A DNA stretch of 64,000 nt, taken from positions 36,236 to 100,235 of the forward strand of contig NZ_JAIWKS010000015.1 of NCBI RefSeq assembly GCF_021271205.1. Reading direction: 5' to 3'. Each line of letters starts with the position of its first letter. Position 1 is the first letter of the stretch. Below are positions 29,727 through 38,129 of the stretch, piece by piece. The notes below the pieces were generated by a model. The model worked only from the letters and a program-made list of their open reading frames with translations. It had not been told where the DNA came from and did not search any database. The position numbers and the translations under genes were made by a program. Source of the DNA: Pseudomonas uvaldensis. GTDB lineage: Bacteria > Pseudomonadota > Gammaproteobacteria > Pseudomonadales > Pseudomonadaceae.

Positions 29727-30856
29727 CCGCCCCGGCGCAGCAGGCCGTCCTCGACGCCCACTATATGGCCCGTGCCCTGGAACTGGCGCGACGTGGTCAT
29801 TACACCACCCATCCCAATCCCCGGGTGGGCTGTGTGATCGTGCGCGACGGGCAGATTGTCGGCGAAGGCTGGCATATCCGTGCCGGCGAACCCCATGCCG
29901 AAGTTCATGCCTTGCGCGCCGCCGGTGAACTGGCCCGGGGCGCCACGGCCTACGTGACGCTGGAACCTTGCAGCCACCATGGGCGTACGCCGCCCTGTGC
30001 CGATGCGCTGGTCAATGCCGGTGTCGCCAGGGTCGTGGCGGCGATGCAGGACCCGAACCCGGAAGTCGCCGGTCGCGGCCTGCAGCGGCTGGCCCAGGCC
30101 GGCATCGCCACCCAGAGCGGCGTGCTGGAGGGCGAGGCGCGCAAGCTCAACGAAGGTTTCCTCAAGCGCATGGAACACGGCCTGCCGTTCGTGCGGGTCA
30201 AGCTTGCCATGAGCCTCGATGGCCGCACCGCCATGGAGAGTGGCGAAAGCCAATGGATCACTGGCCCGGCCGCGCGCTCGGCGGTGCAGCGGCTGCGGGC
30301 CCAGGCTAGCGTGGTGCTGACCGGCGCCGACACGGTGTTGGCGGACAACGCCCGGCTGACCGTGCGGGCCGAGGAATTGGGGCTGGACCCGGAGCAAACC
30401 GCGCTGGCCATGAGTCGCCCACCGCTGCGGGTGCTGGTGGATGGACGCCTGCGGGTGCCGCTGGACGCGCCGTTCTTCAAGGCCGGCCCGGCGCTGGTCG
30501 CTACTTGCATGGCGGTGGAAGAACAATATGCCAACGGCCCTGAATGCATGATCGTGGCGGGGGATGACGGTCAGGTCGATCTGCATCGCCTGTTGCTGGA
30601 GTTGGCTGCCCGTGGCGTCAATGAAGTGCTGGTGGAAGCCGGTCCACGCCTGGCGGGGGCCTTTGCCCGGCAAGGGTTGGTGGATGAGTTCCACATTTTC
30701 ATCGCTGGCATGTTCCTGGGCTCTTCGGCGCGGCCATTGCTCGATTGGCCGCTGGCGTACATGAAGGACGCCCCGGAACTGAAAGTCACCGAAATCCGCG
30801 CCGTGGGCGATGACTGGCGAGTCATTGCCGTTCCCGTCCCGCCGGCCAGCGTATAA
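29723..30856 (+). CDS. ribD: Bifunctional pyrimidine deaminase/reductase RibD
   Basis: Cytosolic enzyme of riboflavin synthesis with two activities: deamination of the GTP cyclohydrolase product and NADPH reduction of its ribosyl chain. The zinc deaminase motifs HAEVHAL and PCSHHGRTPPC lie in the N-terminal half. The reductase domain starts at VKLAMSLDGRTAM and includes ESQWITG and EVLVEAGPRLAGAF. 377 residues, full length. Overlaps nrdR by 4 bp and is followed after 46 bp by ribE. Confidence 0.96.
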   Translation: MTAPAQQAVLDAHYMARALELARRGHYTTHPNPRVGCVIVRDGQIVGEGWHIRAGEPHAEVHALRAAGELARGATAYVTLEPCSHHGRTPPCADALVNAGVARVVAAMQDPNPEVAGRGLQRLAQAGIATQSGVLEGEARKLNEGFLKRMEHGLPFVRVKLAMSLDGRTAMESGESQWITGPAARSAVQRLRAQASVVLTGADTVLADNARLTVRAEELGLDPEQTALAMSRPPLRVLVDGRLRVPLDAPFFKAGPALVATCMAVEEQYANGPECMIVAGDDGQVDLHRLLLELAARGVNEVLVEAGPRLAGAFARQGLVDEFHIFIAGMFLGSSARPLLDWPLAYMKDAPELKVTEIRAVGDDWRVIAVPVPPASV

Positions 30857-30902
30857 TTCCCGGCCTTCGCTCCTGCGGCGGCCCGTTCTCGAGGAGGACT
30901 CC

Positions 30903-31568
30903 ATGTTTACCGGCATCATCGAATCCATCGGCAGCATCCGCGCACTCACCCCCAAGGGCGGTGATGTACGGGTCTACGTCGAAACCGGCAAGCTCGACCT
31001 GAGCGACGTCAAACTGGGCGACAGCATCGCCGTGAACGGCGTGTGTCTGACCGCCGTGGAACTGCCGGGCAATGGTTTCATGGCCGATGTCAGCCGCGAA
31101 ACCCTCGACTGCACCGCCATGAACGACCTCAAGAGCGGCAGCCCGGTCAACCTGGAGAAAGCCCTGACCCCCACCACCCGGCTGGGCGGGCATCTGGTTA
31201 GCGGCCACGTGGACGGCGTCGGCGAAGTGGTTTCCCGTACCGATAATGCACGGGCCGTGGAGTTTCGGATCCGCGCCCCGAAAGCGCTCGCCAAATACAT
31301 TGCCCACAAAGGCTCGATCACCGTCGACGGCACCAGCCTGACGGTCAACGCGGTGGATGGCGCCGAGTTCCTGCTGACGATCATTCCTCACACTCTGAGC
31401 GAAACCATCATGGCCTCGTACCGGCCGGGTCGTCGGGTCAACCTGGAAGTCGACCTGCTGGCCCGTTACCTGGAGCGCCTGCTGCTGGGTGAAAAGGCCG
31501 CGGAGCCGACATCCGGCAACAACATCACTGAAAGCTTTCTGGCCGCCAACGGCTACCTCAAATCCTGA
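30903..31568 (+). CDS. ribE: Riboflavin synthase alpha subunit
   Basis: Dismutates two 6,7-dimethyl-8-ribityllumazine molecules to riboflavin. Two tandem lumazine-binding barrels are visible: MFTGIIESIGSI..VNGVCLTAVEL and GEVVSRTDNARAVEFRI..VDGTSLTVN. 221 residues, normal length. Ribosome site GAGGAGG sits before the ATG at 30903. The name ribC is used for the same gene in some pseudomonads. No FMN riboswitch is seen in the 46-bp gap upstream. Confidence 0.95.
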   Translation: MFTGIIESIGSIRALTPKGGDVRVYVETGKLDLSDVKLGDSIAVNGVCLTAVELPGNGFMADVSRETLDCTAMNDLKSGSPVNLEKALTPTTRLGGHLVSGHVDGVGEVVSRTDNARAVEFRIRAPKALAKYIAHKGSITVDGTSLTVNAVDGAEFLLTIIPHTLSETIMASYRPGRRVNLEVDLLARYLERLLLGEKAAEPTSGNNITESFLAANGYLKS

Positions 31569-31584
31569 CCCAAGGGGGTGCCGC

Positions 31585-32676
31585 GTGGCGCTCAATAGCA
31601 TCGAAGAACTGGTTGAAGACATCCGCCAAGGCAAGATGGTCATCCTCATGGATGACGAAGACCGCGAGAACGAAGGCGACCTGATCATGGCCGCCGAGTG
31701 CTGCAAGGCCGAACACATCAACTTCATGGCCAAACACGCCCGTGGCTTGATCTGCATGCCCATGACCCGGGAGCGTTGCGAACTGCTGAAGCTGCCGCTG
31801 ATGGCGCCGCGCAACGGTTCCGGCTTCGGTACCAAGTTCACCGTGTCCATCGAGGCCGCCGAGGGCGTGACCACCGGTATCTCCGCCGCTGACCGGGCGC
31901 GTACCGTGCAGGCGGCGGCCGCCAGAGACGCCAAGGCCGAAGACATCGTCAGCCCCGGCCACATTTTCCCGCTGATGGCCCAGGCCGGCGGCACCCTGGC
32001 CCGTGCCGGCCACACCGAAGCGGCGTGCGACCTGGCGCGCATGGCCGGTTTCGAACCCGCCGGCGTAATCTGCGAAGTGATGAACGACGACGGCACCATG
32101 TCCCGTCGCGCGGAACTGGAGGCCTTCGCCGCCGAACACAACATCAAGATCGGCACTATCGCCGACCTGATCCACTACCGGATGATCCACGAGCGTACCG
32201 TTCAGCGGATTGCCGAGCAGCCGTTGGACAGTGAATTGGGCCAGTTCAACCTGGTGACCTACCGTGATTCGGTGGAAGGCGACGTGCACATGGCGTTGAC
32301 CCTGGGCACCGTATGCGCCGAAGAGCCGACCCTGGTACGTGTACATAATATGGACCCGCTGCGCGACCTGCTGATGGTCAAACAGCCCGGCCGCTGGAGC
32401 CTGCGCGCTGCCATGGCCGCCGTGGCCGAGGCCGGCAGCGGCGTGGTGCTGCTGCTCGGACACCCCCTCGACGGTGACGTGCTGCTGGCGCACATCCGTG
32501 AAACCGCTGATCAGACCGCCGTGAAAAAACCGACCACCTACAGCATCGTCGGCGCCGGTTCGCAGATTCTTCGCGACCTGGGCGTGCGTAAAATGCGCCT
32601 GATGAGTGCACCGATGAAATTCAATGCGATATCCGGTTTCGATCTGGAAGTTGTAGAATACGTGCCCTCCGAATAA
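31585..32676 (+). CDS. ribBA: 3,4-dihydroxy-2-butanone 4-phosphate synthase with degenerate GTP cyclohydrolase II-like domain
   Basis: The N-terminal half (to about residue 205) is an intact DHBP synthase: ILMDDEDRENEGDLI, GVTTGISAADRARTV, GHIFPLMAQAGG and AGHTEAACDLARMAG. The C-terminal half aligns in position with GTP cyclohydrolase II, but lacks the three zinc cysteines (C-x10-C-x-C) and reads VRVHNMDPLRDLLMVKQP instead. It is therefore of the RibBX type, probably inactive as a cyclohydrolase; the active RibA is at 36187. The start is a GTG at 31585 with AAGGGGG upstream; residues MALNSIEELVEDIRQGKMV match the family. 363 residues. Confidence 0.93.
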   Translation: MALNSIEELVEDIRQGKMVILMDDEDRENEGDLIMAAECCKAEHINFMAKHARGLICMPMTRERCELLKLPLMAPRNGSGFGTKFTVSIEAAEGVTTGISAADRARTVQAAAARDAKAEDIVSPGHIFPLMAQAGGTLARAGHTEAACDLARMAGFEPAGVICEVMNDDGTMSRRAELEAFAAEHNIKIGTIADLIHYRMIHERTVQRIAEQPLDSELGQFNLVTYRDSVEGDVHMALTLGTVCAEEPTLVRVHNMDPLRDLLMVKQPGRWSLRAAMAAVAEAGSGVVLLLGHPLDGDVLLAHIRETADQTAVKKPTTYSIVGAGSQILRDLGVRKMRLMSAPMKFNAISGFDLEVVEYVPSE

Positions 32677-32703
32677 TGACCCTGTTCAATTAAGGAGGTC
32701 CCC

Positions 32704-32799
32704 CTTGTGGGAGCGGGCTTGCTCGCGAAGGCGATGGAACATCCAGCATCGTTGTTGACTGATACACCGCTTTCGCGAGCAAGCCCGCTCCCACAGGGG
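32704..32799. repeat. REPIN between ribBA and ribH
   Basis: Inverted pair TGTGGGAGCGGGCTTGCTCG (from 32706) and TTTCGCGAGCAAGCCCGCTC (to about 32790), with spacer containing GTTGACTGATACACCGC. It interrupts the rib operon within a 191-bp gap. The ribH leader after it shows no riboswitch. Confidence 0.85.
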
Positions 32800-32867
32800 A
32801 CTTCTGGCCCCAACAACATTGAGGAACGCGTACCAAACGCGCTCCGGCTCTTTAAGAGATCTGACGA

Positions 32868-33344
32868 ATGACCCTGAAGACCATCGAAGGTACCTTCATC
32901 GCCCCCAAAGGCCGCTACGCTCTGGTAGTGGGCCGTTTCAACAGTTTCGTGGTCGAGAGCCTGGTTGACGGTGCGGTCGATGCCCTGGTTCGCCATGGCG
33001 TGAGCGAAAGCGACATCACTATCATCCGTGCGCCTGGCGCCTTCGAAATTCCTCTGGTTGCGCAGAAAGTCGCTCAGAAGGGCGAATATGCAGCGATCAT
33101 CGCCCTGGGCGCGGTCATTCGTGGCGGTACTCCGCACTTCGAATACGTGGCTGGCGAGTGCACCAAGGGCCTGGCCCAGGTCTCCATGGAGTTCGGCGTA
33201 CCGGTCGCTTTCGGCGTGCTGACCGTTGATTCCATCGAGCAAGCCATCGAACGTTCCGGCACCAAGGCCGGTAACAAAGGCGCCGAAGCTGCCCTGTCCG
33301 CCCTGGAAATGGTCAGCCTGCTGGCGCAGTTGGAGGCCAAGTGA
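32868..33344 (+). CDS. ribH: 6,7-dimethyl-8-ribityllumazine synthase
   Basis: Condenses the RibD/phosphatase product with DHBP to form lumazine, the substrate of RibE. Motifs: VVGRFNSFVVESLVDGAVDA, IRAPGAFEIPLVAQK, GAVIRGGTPHFEYVAGE (catalytic His) and TKAGNKGAEAALSALEM. 158 residues. Its TGA overlaps the nusB GTG start (GTGA), a coupling seen across pseudomonads (gene also called ribE). Confidence 0.96.
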   Translation: MTLKTIEGTFIAPKGRYALVVGRFNSFVVESLVDGAVDALVRHGVSESDITIIRAPGAFEIPLVAQKVAQKGEYAAIIALGAVIRGGTPHFEYVAGECTKGLAQVSMEFGVPVAFGVLTVDSIEQAIERSGTKAGNKGAEAALSALEMVSLLAQLEAK

Positions 33345-33841
33345 TTAGCGACGAAAGCGATCGTTTCAACCCACGCGATCCCAAGCCGGCCGATGCCGGC
33401 AAGCCTTCGAAGAGCGCCAAGCGCCGCGAAGCCCGTCAGCTCGCGACCCAGGCACTGTATCAATGGCACATGGCCAGGCAGTCGCTGAACGAGATCGAAG
33501 CGCAATTTCGGGTCGATAACGACTTCAGTGATGTCGACGGTGCGTATTTCCGCGAGATCCTCCACGGGGTCCCGGCACACAAGACCGAGATCGACAAGGC
33601 CCTGGCTCCATGCCTGGACCTGACCATCGAGGAGCTGGACCCGGTCGAGCTGGCCGTGTTGCGCTTGTCCACCTGGGAGCTGATGCAGCGGGTCGACGTG
33701 CCGTATCGTGTGGTGATCAACGAGGGGATCGAGCTGGCGAAAGTCTTTGGCTCCACTGACGGTCACAAATTCGTCAACGGCGTACTCGACAAGCTTGCCC
33801 CACGCCTGCGCGAAGCTGAAGTGAAGGCGTTCAAGCGCTGA
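33341..33841 (+). CDS. nusB: Transcription antitermination factor NusB
   Basis: All-helical RNA-binding protein of the boxA/NusE antitermination complex for rRNA operons. Core: KRREARQLATQALYQWHM, DGAYFREILHGVPAH, LAVLRLSTWELMQR and VVINEGIELAKVFGSTDGHKFVNGVLD (first and last parts shown). GTG start at 33341 overlapping the ribH stop; 166 residues with an unstructured N-terminal extension of about 25. ThiL follows with no gap (TGA then ATG). Confidence 0.96.
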   Translation: MISDESDRFNPRDPKPADAGKPSKSAKRREARQLATQALYQWHMARQSLNEIEAQFRVDNDFSDVDGAYFREILHGVPAHKTEIDKALAPCLDLTIEELDPVELAVLRLSTWELMQRVDVPYRVVINEGIELAKVFGSTDGHKFVNGVLDKLAPRLREAEVKAFKR

Positions 33842-34807
33842 ATGGGTGAGTTTGAGCTGATCCGCAGCTACTTCGCCGCTGCGCCCTGCGCGCAGGGTGG
33901 CGAGGGCGTTGCGCTGGGGATCGGCGACGACTGTGCCTTGCTGGCCGTTCCCCCGGTGGAACAGCTGGCGGTGTCCACCGACACGCTCGTGGCCGGTGTG
34001 CATTTTCCCGACCCTTGCGACCCGTTCCTGCTAGGCCAGCGTTCGCTGGCCGTGGCAGTCAGCGACCTGGCTGCCATGGGCGCCACTCCTGTCGCCTTTA
34101 CCCTTGCCCTGACCTTGCCCGCAGTGACCGCCGACTGGCTGCAAGCCTATGCCCGTGGCTTGAACCAGATGGCCCAGGCTTGCGGCGTCGCGCTGGTGGG
34201 CGGTGACACCACCCGTGGGCCGCTGAGCCTGACCATGACCGTGTTCGGCCGCGTGCCGACCGGCCAGGCTCTGACTCGAAGTGGCGCGCAACCCGGCGAC
34301 TGGCTGTGTGTCGGTGGCGAGCTGGGCAATGCGGCCGGGGCATTGCCGCTGGTGCTTGGCCAACGCGAAGCCGAACCCTCGATCGCCGAGCCGCTGCTGG
34401 CCCACTACTGGTCGCCGCAACCGCAGATTGGCCTGGGCCTGGCGCTAAGGGGCATGGCCAGTGCCGCCATGGATATTTCCGATGGCCTGTTGGCCGACTG
34501 TGGGCATATTGCGGTGGCGTCCGGCGTGGCACTTCGGATTGAACGGGACCGGCTGCCGCTGTCCAACGCATTGCTGGCGTTTCTTGGCCGGCCGGCCGCC
34601 GAGCAGGCTGCGCTGAGTGGTGGAGACGACTACGTATTGCTCTTTACCGTGCCGTCTGTCCGATTGTCGGCATTACAGGCCCAGGGTTGGCCCATCCATG
34701 TGATCGGCCGTGCCGAAGCGGGGCAGGGCGTGCGCCTGGTCGACGCCGACGGGCGCGACATCACCCCGCAAATCCGGGGTTATCAACATTTTCGGGAGAC
34801 ACCGTGA
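33842..34807 (+). CDS. thiL: Thiamine-monophosphate kinase
   Basis: ATP-dependent phosphorylation of thiamine monophosphate to thiamine diphosphate. PurM-like fold with metal/ATP motifs GIGDDCALL, VSTDTLVAGVHF, AVSDLAAMGATP, GGDTTRGPL, MDISDGLLADC and SGGDDYVLLF. 321 residues. The start ATG directly follows the nusB stop; the stop overlaps the pgpA GTG by 4 bp. The nusB-thiL-pgpA order is widely conserved. Confidence 0.96.
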   Translation: MGEFELIRSYFAAAPCAQGGEGVALGIGDDCALLAVPPVEQLAVSTDTLVAGVHFPDPCDPFLLGQRSLAVAVSDLAAMGATPVAFTLALTLPAVTADWLQAYARGLNQMAQACGVALVGGDTTRGPLSLTMTVFGRVPTGQALTRSGAQPGDWLCVGGELGNAAGALPLVLGQREAEPSIAEPLLAHYWSPQPQIGLGLALRGMASAAMDISDGLLADCGHIAVASGVALRIERDRLPLSNALLAFLGRPAAEQAALSGGDDYVLLFTVPSVRLSALQAQGWPIHVIGRAEAGQGVRLVDADGRDITPQIRGYQHFRETP

Positions 34808-35307
34808 CAGATCATCCCAACCAGGTCCCGGCTGAATTCGTACCCCCCTCGGTCTGGCGCAATCCCTGGCATTTCATGGCGTTTGGCTTCGGTTCGGGTA
34901 CTTTACCCAAGGCGCCGGGCACCTGGGGCTCGCTGGTTGCGCTACCCTTCATACCGTTGTGGCAGATGTTGCCGGACTGGGGCTATTGGCTCGCGCTGGG
35001 CATCACCATGCTGTTCGGCTTCTGGCTGTGTGGCAAAGTGGCGGATGACCTGCGGGTGCACGATCATGAAGGTATCGTCTGGGACGAAATGGTCGGGATG
35101 TGGATCACCCTGTGGCTGGTGCCGGAAGGCTGGTACTGGCTGCTGACGGGTTTTGTGGTGTTCCGCTTCTTCGATATTCTCAAGCCCTGGCCGATCCGCT
35201 GGATCGACCGACATGTGCACGGGGGTGTCGGCATCATGCTCGACGATATACTGGCCGGGGTCTTTGCCTGGCTGGCAATGCAAGGACTGGTGTGGTGTTT
35301 TACCTGA
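34804..35307 (+). CDS. pgpA: Phosphatidylglycerophosphatase A
   Basis: Inner-membrane phosphatase producing phosphatidylglycerol from its phosphate. Conserved blocks: GTLPKAPGTWGSLVALP, HEGIVWDEMVGMW and FDILKPWPIRWID with GIMLDDILAGVFAWL. Several hydrophobic helices; 167 residues. I use the GTG at 34804 coupled to thiL (GTGA); upstream in-frame starts lie inside thiL. Confidence 0.95.
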   Translation: MTDHPNQVPAEFVPPSVWRNPWHFMAFGFGSGTLPKAPGTWGSLVALPFIPLWQMLPDWGYWLALGITMLFGFWLCGKVADDLRVHDHEGIVWDEMVGMWITLWLVPEGWYWLLTGFVVFRFFDILKPWPIRWIDRHVHGGVGIMLDDILAGVFAWLAMQGLVWCFT

Positions 35308-35318
35308 GGGATGCGGGC

Positions 35319-36077
35319 ATGGGCGTAAGCCGAGCGCTGTTGCTGTTGCTGTGTCTAGGGACCTGCCTCGGTGCTCTGGCGGCGGAGCCGACAGCCCTTC
35401 CCGGCAAAGTCCGCGCCGCCAGCGAAGAGTGGGCCGATTACACCCAGGCCGATGGCCAGGGCATGGGCTGGGACATCTTGCGTGCGGTGTTCGAACCTGC
35501 CGGCGTCAGGCTCGAGATCCGCAGCGTGCCCTACACCCGCTCGACCGGGCTGGTGCAGCGCGGTGAGGTCGACGTCCAGGTCGGTGCCTATCGCGACGAA
35601 ACCGAAGGCGTGCTCTACCCTCAATGGCACTACGACATCGACCACATCTATGCCCTGGGTCTGGCTTCCAAACCGGCCCCCACCCTGGCGACGCTGGGTA
35701 ATTATCGGCTGATCTGGATGCGCGGCTACGAATACAACAACTACCTTCCCAATATCCGGCGCTTCAATGAAATTCATCGCGCTGTAGGTATTCTGCCAAT
35801 GCTGGCCCATGATCGCGCCGATTTTTATATCGATGCGTTGATGGAAATCCAGGACGTACTTTCCAAGGCCGACAATCCGCGACAGTACAGGCTCACGCCG
35901 CTGATCAATCTGCCGCTCTATCTGGGCTTCGCCAACACCGCCAACGGAAGGGCATTGCTCGAGCTGTTCGATAAGCGCATGGAGATCCTGGTAAAGAGCG
36001 GCGAGCTGAAACCGATTTTCGGGCGCTGGAAACAACCGTATCCTTTCGACGAACATGGCAAGCCGCCGAAGCCGTAA
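35319..36077 (+). CDS. Periplasmic solute-binding protein (SBP_bac_3 family)
   Basis: Secreted protein of 252 residues with signal peptide (LLLLLCLGTCLGALAAEP) and the amino-acid-type binding-protein fold: KVRAASEEWADYTQADGQGM, GWDILRAVFEPAGV, RSTGLVQRGEVDVQVGAYRD and a C-terminal GELKPIFGRWK. No permease or ATPase is adjacent, so it may serve as a sensor or orphan receptor. The ATG at 35319 has GAGGG upstream and gives the signal peptide. Follows pgpA by 11 bp and may be co-transcribed. Confidence 0.8.
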   Translation: MGVSRALLLLLCLGTCLGALAAEPTALPGKVRAASEEWADYTQADGQGMGWDILRAVFEPAGVRLEIRSVPYTRSTGLVQRGEVDVQVGAYRDETEGVLYPQWHYDIDHIYALGLASKPAPTLATLGNYRLIWMRGYEYNNYLPNIRRFNEIHRAVGILPMLAHDRADFYIDALMEIQDVLSKADNPRQYRLTPLINLPLYLGFANTANGRALLELFDKRMEILVKSGELKPIFGRWKQPYPFDEHGKPPKP

Positions 36078-36186
36078 TCAAACTTTTCGATGGTAATGGC
36101 CGATAATTCAGCCTAAGCGTCCATCGGAAGCTGCTGTTACAATGCCCCCCTCTGCGAAACTCCAGTACTAGATCAGGAGCACACCG

Positions 36187-36804
36187 GTGCCTGTCGTTTT
36201 TGTTGCCGCTTCCAAGCTGCCAACGCCCTTTGCGCAATTCACCATGCATGGTTTTCTTGACGAAGCCACCGGCCGCGAGCATGTCGTGCTGAGCCTGGGT
36301 GACGTTGCCGATGGCGCCCCGGTGCTCGGTCGCCTTCACTCCGAATGCCTGACGGGCGATGCCCTGTTCAGTCAGCGCTGCGACTGCGGCTCGCAACTTG
36401 AAGCCGCGCTGCAGGCCATCGCCCGCGAAGGCCGTGGCGTGCTGCTGTATCTGCGCCAGGAAGGGCGCGGCATTGGCCTGTTGAACAAGATCCGCGCTTA
36501 CGAATTGCAGGATGGCGGCGCCGATACCGTGGAAGCCAACGAACGCCTCGGGTTCGCCGCCGACTTGCGGGACTACAGCATCTGCCTGCCCATGCTCCAG
36601 CACCTGGGTGTCAAATCCTTGCGGTTGATGACCAACAATCCGCGCAAGGTCAAGGCGTTGACCGACATGGGCATCGTCGTTGCCGAGCGTGTGCCGCTGC
36701 ACACGGGCCATAACCCTCACAACAAACTCTACCTGGCGACCAAGGCCAGCAAGCTCGACCACATGATGGGCAACGAGCACCAGGGCGAGGTCGACCGGGC
36801 GTGA
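36187..36804 (+). CDS. ribA: GTP cyclohydrolase II
   Basis: Opens GTP in the first committed step of riboflavin synthesis. Zinc site Cys54, Cys65 and Cys67 in SECLTGDALFSQRCDCG, followed by LYLRQEGRGIGLLNKIRAY and LMTNNPRKVKAL. 205 residues. GTG start at 36187 with AGGAG at about 36175. It is the only cyclohydrolase in the window with the zinc cysteines and so complements the DHBP synthase fusion at 31585. Overlaps the next membrane-protein gene by 4 bp. Confidence 0.96.
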   Translation: MPVVFVAASKLPTPFAQFTMHGFLDEATGREHVVLSLGDVADGAPVLGRLHSECLTGDALFSQRCDCGSQLEAALQAIAREGRGVLLYLRQEGRGIGLLNKIRAYELQDGGADTVEANERLGFAADLRDYSICLPMLQHLGVKSLRLMTNNPRKVKALTDMGIVVAERVPLHTGHNPHNKLYLATKASKLDHMMGNEHQGEVDRA

Positions 36805-37220
36805 CGCGGGGTCAAGTCCGGCGGCGGCTGTCTATCAGTTGGTGGAAATACCTGGCGTTGGCGTTGCTGCCGCTGTTTGTGATCAACGCGGTGTTCGGCC
36901 AGGGCGAGGCGATTCTGCCAATGCTGGCGATGCCGTTGTTCATCGCCGGCATGGCCTCGATGTTTGTCAGCCTGCGATTCTTCGGCGCTTATAAACTCGC
37001 CTTGATTGCCACTCAGAAGGCCCTCGACACTCCCGAAGAACCTCAGGCCTGGATCGAGCTGGCGGCGCGTCGTCGGGCCGCTTTTCTGGCTGCCGGGTTA
37101 CCGGCCTGGATCGGTGCCCTGGCGGTGTTCGTGGGCCTGGAAGCCGTGCCGCTGATGTTGCTGGCCTTGTCCTCCGCCGTGTTGTTCTACCTGTATCGCC
37201 TGCCGCGCCAGCTCGGTTGA
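36801..37220 (+). CDS. Small membrane protein, function unknown
   Basis: Protein of 139 residues with about four hydrophobic helices (YLALALLPLFVINAVFG, LPMLAMPLFIAGMASMFVSL, AAFLAAGLPAWIGALAVFVG, LMLLALSSAVLFYLY). No characterised family recognised. GTG start at 36801 overlaps ribA by 4 bp; its stop shares one base with the BtuF-like gene start (TGATG). The position between ribA and a cobalamin-binding protein suggests a vitamin link, but nothing in the sequence shows it. Confidence 0.75.
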   Translation: MTRGQVRRRLSISWWKYLALALLPLFVINAVFGQGEAILPMLAMPLFIAGMASMFVSLRFFGAYKLALIATQKALDTPEEPQAWIELAARRRAAFLAAGLPAWIGALAVFVGLEAVPLMLLALSSAVLFYLYRLPRQLG

Positions 37221-38005
37221 TGAAACGATGGCTGGTGCTTCTGCTGCTGGCCGTCAGCGCCTCGACCTCCGCGGCCCAGCGGGTCGTCAGCCTGGCCCCG
37301 TCGCTTTCCGAAATCGTCGTTGAACTGGACTCCGCCGACCTGCTGGTGGGTGTGCTGGATGGCGGCGACCGTCCTTCGGTGCTCGAGAAGCTGCCCTCCG
37401 TAGGCCGCTACGGGCAGTTGGACATGGAGCGTTTGCTCAGTCTGAAGCCTGACCTGCTCCTGCTCTGGCCCGGTAGTGTGGGCAAGGCCCAGCGCGACCA
37501 ACTCAAGCGCCTGGGCGTCCCGGTCTACGTGGCCGAGCCCCACAGCCTCGACCAGCTCATCAACCAAATCGAAGACATCGCCATTCGGCTTGGTCGCCCT
37601 GAGCGAGGCGTGCGCAGGGCGGCGCAGTTGCGCGGGCATCTCGAAGCGTTGCGCCAACGCTATCGCCGCGACGTGCCGTTGCCGGTGTTCTATCAGGTCT
37701 GGGACCGGCCGCTGTACACCGTCGGCGGCGGGCAGATCATCAGCGATGCCCTGGCAACATGCGGTGCGCGTAATGTCTTTGCGGACCTGAGCCTGCCGGC
37801 GCCGCAGGTGAGCGTGGAATCGGTGCTGCAACGCAACCCACGGATTATCCTGGCCACTGAGCAGGCACAGCTCGATGCCTGGAAAGCCTGGCCAGTGGCG
37901 CAGGGGCGATTGTTGCTAGTGAGTGACAAAGGGCTGGAGCGGCCCAGTGGGCAGATGATCGAGGCGACGGGGCGGTTGTGCGGGTTGATTGCGCCTGACA
38001 GATAA
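37220..38005 (+). CDS. btuF: Cobalamin-binding periplasmic protein (BtuF-like)
   Basis: Class III periplasmic binding protein of 261 residues with signal peptide (WLVLLLLAVSASTSAAQ). Typical BtuF/FepB-type blocks: RVVSLAPSLSEIVVEL, GQLDMERLLSLKPDLLLLWP, VPVYVAEPHSLDQLINQIED and FYQVWDRPLYTVGGGQIISD. The btuB receptor gene lies head-on downstream, supporting vitamin B12 as ligand; no BtuCD pair is in the window. TTG three bases upstream is a possible alternative start. Confidence 0.85.
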   Translation: MKRWLVLLLLAVSASTSAAQRVVSLAPSLSEIVVELDSADLLVGVLDGGDRPSVLEKLPSVGRYGQLDMERLLSLKPDLLLLWPGSVGKAQRDQLKRLGVPVYVAEPHSLDQLINQIEDIAIRLGRPERGVRRAAQLRGHLEALRQRYRRDVPLPVFYQVWDRPLYTVGGGQIISDALATCGARNVFADLSLPAPQVSVESVLQRNPRIILATEQAQLDAWKAWPVAQGRLLLVSDKGLERPSGQMIEATGRLCGLIAPDR

Positions 38006-38018
38006 ACCGCGTCGCCTG

Positions 38019-38103
38019 TTTCGCGAGCAAGCCCGCTCCCACAGGGACCGCGTTCAGCCGAACAACCCGAGCGAATGTGGGAGCGGGCTTGCTCGCGAAG
38101 AGG
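38019..38103. repeat. REP doublet (REPIN)
   Basis: Inverted pair TTTCGCGAGCAAGCCCGCTC (38019 on) and TGTGGGAGCGGGCTTGCTCG (to 38098), separated by about 34 bp, between the convergent btuF-like and btuB genes. Confidence 0.85.
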
Positions 38104-38129
38104 ACAGTCCAGACACCATCGCAGCGGGA

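Noticed and set aside
29135..32867. FMN riboswitch before the riboflavin genes
   Set aside because: The gaps before nrdR, ribE, ribBA and ribH are short or filled by a REPIN and show none of the conserved RFN blocks I know; the riboswitch-controlled rib gene of pseudomonads is probably elsewhere.
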